The notes beneath the pieces are model-generated. The model saw nothing but the letters and a program-made list of their open reading frames with translations. It made no database searches and was not told where the DNA came from. This document shows positions 5,911 to 10,307 of a stretch of 16,024 bases of DNA, in pieces. Each line of letters starts with the position of its first letter. Within the stretch, counting starts at the first letter, position 1. The stretch covers positions 1-16,024 of the forward strand of contig DYIH01000016.1 in NCBI GenBank assembly GCA_020723785.1. The letters run 5' to 3'. This stretch comes from Thermaerobacter marianensis (GTDB taxonomy: Bacteria > Bacillota > Sulfobacillia > DYIH01). Both the position numbers and the translations under genes were made by a program.

Positions 5911-6091
5911 GGATCCAGCAGACCATGATCCGGCAGAGGCGATGACGGATCCCCGCCGGCCCTGTGATCGAACGGCCACCCGAAATCACCTAGCAGATCG
6001 AACCAGCCGACGCTCTCATCGACCTCTCGTGATGCCGCGTTACGTATCCCGGAGGCTCCGATGATGACAAGAATAGCCATGAGGTATTACA
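5911..6091. other. Gene-free spacer upstream of brnTA
   Basis: No credible reading frame or repeat is visible between the symmetric element and brnT, apart from a possible promoter at its right end. Together with 5542-5910 it makes a gap of 550 bp filled by repeat B copy 2, the vapBC relic and the symmetric element. Confidence 0.6.
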
Positions 6092-6093
6092 AT
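6064..6093 (+). promoter_or_regulatory. Possible promoter of brnTA
   Basis: ATGACA (6064-6069) is followed after 18 nt by TACAAT (6088-6093). This fits a sigma-A promoter with one mismatch in each hexamer. If used, transcription would begin near 6100, so brnT would have to start at the internal ATG 6119 rather than 6092. Confidence 0.35.
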
Positions 6094-6403
6094 GTTATAC
6101 GAGGGGACCGTTGTGGGCATGATCATCACAGAGTTTGAATGGGATCACCGCAACGTGGGCCATATGCTGTCCCGGCATAACGTCACGCCCGAAGAAGTGG
6201 AGGAAGCGGCATTTGACGGCCCCGCCGTCTGGGAACGCGGCAGAACCGGTCGCTACTACCTTCTGAGCCGTACAGTCAGCGGACGCTTCCTCTTTGTGGT
6301 GGTTGCCTACCTCGGACGGGGCAAGGCGAGGGCCATAACGGCACGGAACATGACCGACAGAGAGAAGCGGCGCTGGAGAAAAAAGAGAGGAGAGCGAAGC
6401 TGA
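6092..6403 (+). CDS. brnT: BrnT-family toxin (ribonuclease)
   Basis: BrnT toxins (DUF497) are small RelE-like ribonucleases that stop translation and are neutralised by BrnA. The frame contains the family pattern FEWDHRNVGHMLSRHNVTPE with an E-V-x-E helix. Next come the strands GRYYLLSRTVSGRFLFVVV and the C-terminal RAITARNMTDREKRRWRKK, matching the usual R-x-I-T-A-R-x-M-x-x-x-E-x-x-x-Y/W end. The ATG at 6092 gives 103 residues and has GAGG 7 nt upstream. The ATG at 6119 gives 94 residues, is the commoner family start, and has GAGGGG 12 nt upstream; the start is undecided. The stop overlaps the brnA start by 1 nt (TGATG). The module looks complete. Confidence 0.82.
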   Translation: MLYEGTVVGMIITEFEWDHRNVGHMLSRHNVTPEEVEEAAFDGPAVWERGRTGRYYLLSRTVSGRFLFVVVAYLGRGKARAITARNMTDREKRRWRKKRGERS

Positions 6404-6651
6404 TGGCCAAAATCCCGATGTTCCGGAACGAAGAAGAAGAGGCCGAATTCTGGGCCGAACACGACCTGACCGAGTTCGAGGAGGATCTGAAACCGGCTGA
6501 CGTGCTGTGCGCACGTTCCGACCAGGTGATTGCGATCAGACTGAACAAGGACGATTTGGAAACCCTAAAGAGCCTGGCCCGGCGCAAGGGCATCGGCTAC
6601 ACCACCCTCGTGCGCATGTGGATCCGGGAACGGCTGGGGAAGGAGGCGTGA
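6403..6651 (+). CDS. brnA: BrnA-type CopG antitoxin
   Basis: This 82-residue antitoxin has an acidic, aromatic N-terminal half that should wrap the toxin (FRNEEEEAEFWAEHDLTEFE). The C-terminal ribbon-helix-helix domain (about residues 43-80; QVIAIRLNKDDLETLKSLAR, then GIGYTTLVRMWIRERL) should repress its own operon as a dimer. The F-W-x-x-H-D pattern is typical of antitoxins paired with BrnT. Its ATG overlaps the brnT stop, so the two are translationally coupled. It shares its layout with the orphan antitoxin at 4579-4857 but is too different to be a recent copy. Confidence 0.8.
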   Translation: MAKIPMFRNEEEEAEFWAEHDLTEFEEDLKPADVLCARSDQVIAIRLNKDDLETLKSLARRKGIGYTTLVRMWIRERLGKEA

Positions 6652-6713
6652 TGACCGACTCGGCGCCTGAAGGGGCTCGCCTGCCGCAGCAATTCTCGCG
6701 CTTGTGGCCTCGC

Positions 6714-7130
6714 TCAACCCCCACCCGGCAAGGCCAGGAGCGCCGCCGTCGTGTAGGTGGTCACCCGTACGCCCTCAAAGTCCCGGTCGTTGGTCCATAT
6801 GGGAGCCTCCATGGCAAAGGCCAGGGCCAGTGTTTCCACGTCGTCCGGATCGCGATCCCCCACCAGTTCCGTGGCCTGGGGAATGAACGCGGCATAAGCA
6901 TCCCCGGGGTATTGGCGCAGCGGCAGCAGGCTCACGATGGCCGTCATTTCCGGGGCGCTGAGCTTCTTCTTGGCGGCGAGGACGGGAAGATACTCCCGCA
7001 CTTCCTGCAGGACTCGGGCTGTAACCAAGAAATCGGGGGCCGGATGGGTGTTGAACACCCGCATCGCCTGGCCCCCGATCGCAGCCGAAAGGATGGCGTT
7101 AGCGTCCACGACGAGCCTGGCGATGGGCAG
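6714..7130 (-). CDS. PIN-domain toxin (VapC-like) with an unusual start
   Basis: PIN toxins are Mg-dependent ribonucleases. The frame shows ARLVVDANAILSA (catalytic Asp 9 if counted from the CTG at 7130), LQEVREYLP (Glu 43), DRDPDDVETLALAFA (Asp 97) and IWTNDRDF (Asp 115/117), so the acidic set is complete. No ATG, GTG or TTG lies close before the first beta strand. The GTG at 7109 would remove that strand. A CTG at 7130 is preceded by GGAGG at 6 nt and would give 138 residues; I use it provisionally. The gene overlaps the end of its Phd antitoxin by about 30 bp and is convergent with brnTA. A sequencing error or frame shift from the antitoxin is the alternative. Confidence 0.75.
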   Translation of the reverse strand: MPIARLVVDANAILSAAIGGQAMRVFNTHPAPDFLVTARVLQEVREYLPVLAAKKKLSAPEMTAIVSLLPLRQYPGDAYAAFIPQATELVGDRDPDDVETLALAFAMEAPIWTNDRDFEGVRVTTYTTAALLALPGGG

Positions 7131-7362
7131 CGAAATCCTCCAGCACCTCCTCTTCGGAGATACCTTGCTTTTCCCGCTGCTGGCGCAGACTTTCGGCCAA
7201 TGCTTCCAGGACGGCCTTGCGAATATCGTCCTGTATGGTGGACTGCTCCCACGGGATGAAAAAGCCCGCCGGCTTCCCGTCCCGCGTGACAAGAACCAGC
7301 TCCTTCTGGCGCAGTACCTGTGTGGCTTTGTCCCGAAATTCTCGCACGGTCACGAAAAGCAT
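7099..7362 (-). CDS. Phd/YefM-family antitoxin
   Basis: This 87-residue protein opens MLFVTVREFRDKATQVLRQK and then ELVLVTRDGKPAGFFIPW, the Phd/YefM DNA-binding fold (xxVTxREF/LR, then V-T-R-x-G-K-P-x-x-x-x-x-P). The C-terminal half (from about residue 42) is a long charged helix ending ISEEEVLEDFAAHRQARRGR, the likely toxin-binding arm. The ATG at 7362 has GGGGGTGA about 7 nt upstream and a good promoter 28 nt further back. It precedes and overlaps the PIN toxin, so both are read from one mRNA divergent from hicAB. The 18 nt spanning its ribosome binding site and start recur at 9232-9249. Confidence 0.85.
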   Translation of the reverse strand: MLFVTVREFRDKATQVLRQKELVLVTRDGKPAGFFIPWEQSTIQDDIRKAVLEALAESLRQQREKQGISEEEVLEDFAAHRQARRGR

Positions 7363-7389
7363 TTGTGGTCACCCCCGTGGCTACACATA

Positions 7390-7419
7390 ATTATATCGTC
7401 TCTTTTCAGGGGGTGTCCA
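7390..7419 (-). promoter_or_regulatory. Sigma-A promoter of the minus-strand phd-PIN operon
   Basis: On the minus strand TGGACA (7414-7419) is followed after 18 nt by a perfect TATAAT (7390-7395). This predicts a start near 7383 and a leader of about 20 nt before the antitoxin ATG. It lies back to back with the hicAB promoters. Confidence 0.7.
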
Positions 7420-7434
7420 GATGAACATCCGTCC

Positions 7435-7463
7435 TTGACACCAAAAGTCTGCGATGTTATATT
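7435..7463 (+). promoter_or_regulatory. hicAB promoter P1
   Basis: Consensus TTGACA (7435-7440), 17-nt spacer, TATATT (7458-7463). It is the strongest promoter match near hicAB and predicts a start near 7470, giving a leader of about 100 nt that includes the hicA ribosome binding site. Confidence 0.7.
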
Positions 7464-7469
7464 TTACCT

Positions 7470-7500
7470 GACAAACTAGAACGTGTGTTTCTAGCTTGTC
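7470..7500 (+). promoter_or_regulatory. Inverted repeat at the 5' end of the P1 transcript
   Basis: Two 12-nt arms (7470-7481 and 7489-7500), GACAAaCTAGAA and TTCTAGcTTGTC, pair with one mismatch around a 7-nt loop. There is no U-tract, so it is not a terminator. It starts at or next to the predicted P1 start, so it may be a 5' protective stem-loop or a second operator. Confidence 0.6.
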
Positions 7501-7527
7501 GCATCCCTTTATACAAAATTCTAAGGT

Positions 7528-7556
7528 TTGTCACGTGTAATTACACGTGTTATACT
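7528..7556 (+). promoter_or_regulatory. hicAB promoter P2 with a perfect 18-bp operator
   Basis: TTGTCA (7528-7533), 17-nt spacer, TATACT (7551-7556). The spacer region is filled by a perfect 18-bp palindrome CACGTGTAATTACACGTG (7532-7549), an expected binding site for the HicB dimer. The predicted start (about 7563) lies just after the hicA ribosome binding site GAGGAG (7557-7562), so P2 transcripts should translate hicA poorly. Confidence 0.7.
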
Positions 7557-7572
7557 GAGGAGTGATCCGTTC

Positions 7573-7773
7573 TTGAAGACCCGTAACGTTCGGGAAATCA
7601 TTCGGATCCTCAGGGCCGATGGTTGGTTCGAGGTGCGTCAGGTCGGCTCGCACAAGCAATTCAGGCACCCGGAAAAGCAGGGCAAAGTCACGGTCCTCGT
7701 TCACCGCGGCGACCTTGACCCGAAAACTGTTCGGAGCATTTTCCGGCAGGCGCAAATCAACATGGAGGTATAA
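7573..7773 (+). CDS. hicA: HicA-family mRNA interferase toxin
   Basis: HicA is a small double-stranded-RNA-binding-fold ribonuclease that cleaves mRNA and is held inactive by HicB. The sequence KTRNVREIIRILRADGWFEV then GSHKQFRH (catalytic-type His 27 in GSH) and VTVLVHRGDLDPKTVRSIFR follows the family pattern: GSHxxxxH, then a beta strand with a conserved HxGxxLxxxTxxxIxRQ-like end. The 66-residue length is usual. The TTG start (7573) is chosen because it directly precedes the family N-terminus and has GAGGAG 10 nt upstream; the longer in-frame opening from 7528 begins inside promoter P2. hicB starts 3 nt after the stop. Confidence 0.88.
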   Translation: MKTRNVREIIRILRADGWFEVRQVGSHKQFRHPEKQGKVTVLVHRGDLDPKTVRSIFRQAQINMEV

Positions 7774-7776
7774 GGT

Positions 7777-8184
7777 ATGGCCGACAGGTACGTGTTCCCC
7801 GCCGTCTTCAGGTTCCACAACCGGGGTGTGGACGTCGAGTTCCCGGACGTGCCGGGCTGCTTCAGCCATGGCGCCACCCAGGAAGAAGCGTTGGAAATGG
7901 CCCGCGAGGCTCTTGGCCTGCATCTGTTCGGCATGGAGAAGGACGGCGACCCCATCCCCTCTCCTTCCCGCGTCACCGATGTGGACGTGACCGAGGGAGA
8001 GGCCGTCGTGCTGGTGGACGTTTGGATGCCCCCGATCCGCGAGGCGGTCACCGAACGATCCGTCAAGAAAACGTTGACCATCCCCAGGTGGCTCAACGAC
8101 CTGGGCGAGCGGCACAAGGTGAATTTCTCCCACCTGCTGCAGACCGCCCTGAAACAACATTTGGGGATCAAGGATCGCCCGTGA
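7777..8184 (+). CDS. hicB: HicB-family antitoxin
   Basis: This 135-residue antitoxin has two parts. Residues 1-65 are the partial RNase-H-like HicB fold (YVFPAVFRFHNRGVDVEFPD, VPGCFSHGATQEEALEMARE), which blocks the HicA active site. The C-terminal part, about 95-133 (SVKKTLTIPRWLNDLGERHK, NFSHLLQTALKQHLGI), is a DNA-binding segment of ribbon-helix-helix type that should dimerise and bind the 18-bp palindrome in P2. The ATG at 7777 has GGAGGT within the end of hicA. The pair looks intact. Directly after its stop an unrelated antitoxin tail begins in another frame. Confidence 0.9.
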   Translation: MADRYVFPAVFRFHNRGVDVEFPDVPGCFSHGATQEEALEMAREALGLHLFGMEKDGDPIPSPSRVTDVDVTEGEAVVLVDVWMPPIREAVTERSVKKTLTIPRWLNDLGERHKVNFSHLLQTALKQHLGIKDRP

Positions 8185-8305
8185 GAAACCGGAGACGTTC
8201 TTCCACCGGGCCGACTGGCAAAAGGCGGCACGGAAGGCGGATGCCGACATCGCCGCCGACCGGGTCAGCCCCGTGTTTCAACAGGTTACTTTGGACAAGG
8301 GTTGA
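8183..8305 (+). pseudogene. Tail of an AbrB/MazE-type antitoxin, without its N-terminus
   Basis: The open frame reads EKPETFFHRADWQKAARKAD then ADIAADRVSPVFQQ and stops at 8303-8305. The pattern F-F-x-x-x-x-W-Q-x-x-x-x-x-A-D-x-D-I-A-A-x-R-V resembles the toxin-binding C-terminus of SpoVT/AbrB-type antitoxins, which normally follows a 40-45 residue DNA-binding domain. Here no start codon or DNA-binding part precedes it; the frame emerges from the end of hicB. It is best read as a remnant joined to hicB by deletion. The last bases overlap repeat A copy 2. Confidence 0.5.
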
Positions 8306-8389
8306 TCTGCCGATCCGGAAATCCGGATTCCGGATTGGAGGGGAGGGGGGTGCTGTTGACGTAAGGGAGCCTCCCGACCAGCCTCCGCA
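8293..8389. repeat. Dispersed repeat A, copy 2, ending in a vapC 3' fragment
   Basis: Matches 4427-4530. The right part (8353-8389) is a copy, with one mismatch in 37, of the 3' end of the intact vapC gene at 8464-8500, in the same orientation. The vapC tail therefore occurs twice within 150 bp here, and a third time at 4495-4530. Confidence 0.85.
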
Positions 8390-8441
8390 CGCCTCCGCAG
8401 GCTCCCAATGCGCCAGCCTCGCATCACGTACTGAGACGGTA

Positions 8442-8876
8442 TCAGGCCGTAACCTCCCACAGGCTGTTGACGTAAGGGAGCCTCCCGGCCAGCCTCCGCA
8501 GCAGTTCCTCATCCGCCGTCCAGAACGGACACGGACCCTCAGGGTCCTTCTCGGCCACCGCCAGGAAGGCCGCATCGTACAGCGTGGGCAGGTCGAATTC
8601 ATCGGCAAGCTCCCATGCCCGCCGGATCGTGTCCGCCGTTTGGATGAAGGCCACCTCCAGGTCCAGGAGATCGCGCCAAGCCCGCTGGGCGGCGTCCCAC
8701 GTCAGTTGCCCGGCCCGGACCTTCTTCCGCAGCGTGCTGCCGACCTCCGCCCAGGCAAAGGCCGGGGCGACGAACTCCGTGCCGGCGGCCAGCAGCGCCG
8801 CGGCCCGGTCGCTTCCGGGCTCGTTCACGATGAGTTTGACCAGGACGGAGCTGTCGAGGCACCAACGCCTACTCAT
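8442..8876 (-). CDS. vapC: VapC-family PIN-domain toxin
   Basis: This 144-residue PIN ribonuclease has all four expected acidic residues: Asp 8 (CLDSSVLVKL), Glu 44 (FAWAEVGSTL), Asp 101 (PTLYDAAFLAVAE) and Asp 122 (WTADEELLRRL). PIN toxins of this type cut tRNA or rRNA when the antitoxin is degraded. The ATG at 8876 begins MSRRWCLDSS, a normal VapC N-terminus, and overlaps the end of vapB by 8 bp; the long upstream extension in this frame is only the shadow of vapB. Parts of this gene are scattered through the island at 4495-4530, 5633-5705 and 8353-8389. It is the one complete vapBC module. Confidence 0.9.
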   Translation of the reverse strand: MSRRWCLDSSVLVKLIVNEPGSDRAAALLAAGTEFVAPAFAWAEVGSTLRKKVRAGQLTWDAAQRAWRDLLDLEVAFIQTADTIRRAWELADEFDLPTLYDAAFLAVAEKDPEGPCPFWTADEELLRRLAGRLPYVNSLWEVTA

Positions 8877-9123
8877 CCCGCCAGCCGCCTTCCCGGAGAG
8901 AACGGATGTAGGCCGTGGAGTCCTCGGTCTCGCCGTGCGCCGCCCGGTGTTCCGCCAGCCGCGCCAGCAATTTCTCGCGCTTGCGGCGCCGGAGCTCGGC
9001 CTCCACAAGCTCCACGACCGCATCGTTGAGCGATGGGCTGGTCGTTTCGCGCATGTACTGCACCACTTCCTCCCACACGCGCTCCGGAAAGCGAATCGTC
9101 GTCTGCTTGGCCGCCTCAGTCAT
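8869..9123 (-). CDS. vapB: VapB-type ribbon-helix-helix antitoxin
   Basis: This 84-residue protein begins MTEAAKQTTIRFPERVWEEV, a ribbon-helix-helix strand and first helix, followed by SPSLNDAVVELVEAELRRRK (second helix). A charged arm ends DSTAYIRSLREGGWRDE and should occupy the VapC active site. The ATG at 9123 is preceded by AAAGGTGG at 5 nt; the GTG three codons upstream has no ribosome binding site. It overlaps vapC by 8 bp. A TATAAT promoter with a flanking inverted repeat lies 34 nt upstream, consistent with self-repression. Confidence 0.87.
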   Translation of the reverse strand: MTEAAKQTTIRFPERVWEEVVQYMRETTSPSLNDAVVELVEAELRRRKREKLLARLAEHRAAHGETEDSTAYIRSLREGGWRDE

Positions 9124-9156
9124 GCGAACCACCTTTAGATTCGTGTTTGTGTCTCA

Positions 9157-9185
9157 ATTATACCTCAGATGAGATTCGTTGTATA
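9157..9185 (-). promoter_or_regulatory. Promoter and candidate operator of vapBC
   Basis: On the minus strand a perfect TATAAT (9157-9162) is preceded by 17 nt and TATACA (9180-9185), a 4/6 match to -35. TCTCA (9152-9156) and TGAGA (9170-9174) form an inverted repeat around the -10, a plausible VapB operator. Confidence 0.55.
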
Positions 9186-9292
9186 GAATCGCGACAGGAA
9201 GCAGGGACGAGCAGCGCCGCGCCAGGGCAAGAGCATTTGTGGTCACCCCTCAGGAAGGGGTTAATGAGAACACTTTGGGATCACGGACCGTG

Positions 9293-10222
9293 CTATCGGA
9301 GCACCTCGACGTAGACGATGACACCGTCGCGGGCGACGGCACGCACCCGCTTGCCTTGCAAGTCGCGCAGTTCCTTGGCCTTGACGAGGAAGACTTGGCT
9401 GCCCAGGGTGCGGCCGGGTGACCCGTTGCCCTCCCCGTCGCTCAGGTAGAGGGTGCCGCGCGCCGGGTCGGCCTCGTCCACCACGCCCTCCGCCACGCCG
9501 TAGTAGCCCTTGAGGAGGGTGTCCTCGGGGCGGACGCGCTTTTCCTTTGGGCTCCATCGCCCCGCGTTCAGGGCGCTGTGGACCAGGCGCGCCAGTTCCT
9601 CACGGTTTATCTCGTGGTAGGGGTCGTCCTCCACGCCCCAGGGAAGAAGGCGGTATTCCCTGGCGAAGGCCATGTAGCGGTCGGGGTAGCTCCCCTTGCC
9701 GACGGCCGGTTCATTGCCCAGGGCGCGGGTGAGGACGGCCAGGGCCTGGGCGACGGTCACCGGCTCGTTCCAGTTGAACCGGCCCGCCTCGTCACCGGCC
9801 ATGATGCCCAGCGAGGTGACGGCGTTGACGTAGCCGCGCGCCCATTCGGGGATCTCCTTGCTGTCCTGATACTGAGGTTCGAAGTCGGCCAGGGCGCCGG
9901 CCAGATCCTCATGTTTGAGCATGCGCACGACGAGGGTGGCCAGCTCGGCCCGGTTGACCTTCTTGTCGGGGTCGGCGTAGCGCACCGGGGCCTGCTGTCC
10001 GCGGAAGATGCCCAGGGCACCCAGCAGGGTGAAGACATCCTGGCTGCTCCTGCCGCGGGTGTCCTCGAAGGCCGGGCCGCTGACGACCGCCGGGCCGGAA
10101 AAGACCGACGGGCGCTGTGGCCAAAGCCAGGCCAGGGAGGCGGCCCGCGCCGGCGGGGGCGGGGCGGCCGCGGTCAGCGTCACGGCGGTGAGCAGTGCGG
10201 CGACGGTTTTCTTCGGGTCCAT
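9293..10222 (-). CDS. Exported SLH-domain protein
   Basis: This 309-residue protein has a signal peptide at 1-27 (MDPKKTVAALLTAVTLTAAA, cleavage after PARA). SLH-like repeats follow at about 51-103 (FEDTRGR...VNRAELATLVVRML), 118-168 (YQDSKEIPEWARGYVNAVTS...EPVTVAQALAVL) and, more divergent, 176-221 (EINREELARLVHSAL). Residues 235-309 form a beta-rich C-terminal domain with no known motif. ATG 10222 is chosen over the upstream in-frame opening because GAGGGAG lies about 9 nt before it and the signal peptide starts there. It follows the SLH-GH18 gene by 85 bp with no promoter seen, so the two are probably one operon. A cell-wall attachment role is inferred. Confidence 0.85.
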   Translation of the reverse strand: MDPKKTVAALLTAVTLTAAAPPPPARAASLAWLWPQRPSVFSGPAVVSGPAFEDTRGRSSQDVFTLLGALGIFRGQQAPVRYADPDKKVNRAELATLVVRMLKHEDLAGALADFEPQYQDSKEIPEWARGYVNAVTSLGIMAGDEAGRFNWNEPVTVAQALAVLTRALGNEPAVGKGSYPDRYMAFAREYRLLPWGVEDDPYHEINREELARLVHSALNAGRWSPKEKRVRPEDTLLKGYYGVAEGVVDEADPARGTLYLSDGEGNGSPGRTLGSQVFLVKAKELRDLQGKRVRAVARDGVIVYVEVLR

Positions 10223-10260
10223 GCTGCGCAACTCCCTCTTGCTTCTCACCTGCAGCGGGT

Positions 10261-10291
10261 GCGCCGCGGATCGTCTCTCAATCCGTGGCGC
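10261..10291 (-). promoter_or_regulatory. Intercistronic stem-loop
   Basis: Arms of 11 nt pair with one A/C mismatch (gcgcc, cggat and their complements) around a 9-nt loop, 17 nt after the stop of the SLH-GH18 gene. No U-tract follows, so termination is unlikely. It may protect or separate the upstream message from the smaller SLH gene. Confidence 0.55.
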
Positions 10292-10307
10292 GCCCCATGT
10301 CTCTACT

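Noticed and set aside
6507..7259. 250-codon plus-strand frame after brnA
   Set aside because: It begins in another frame of brnA and then runs antisense to the PIN and Phd genes, whose motifs are clear.
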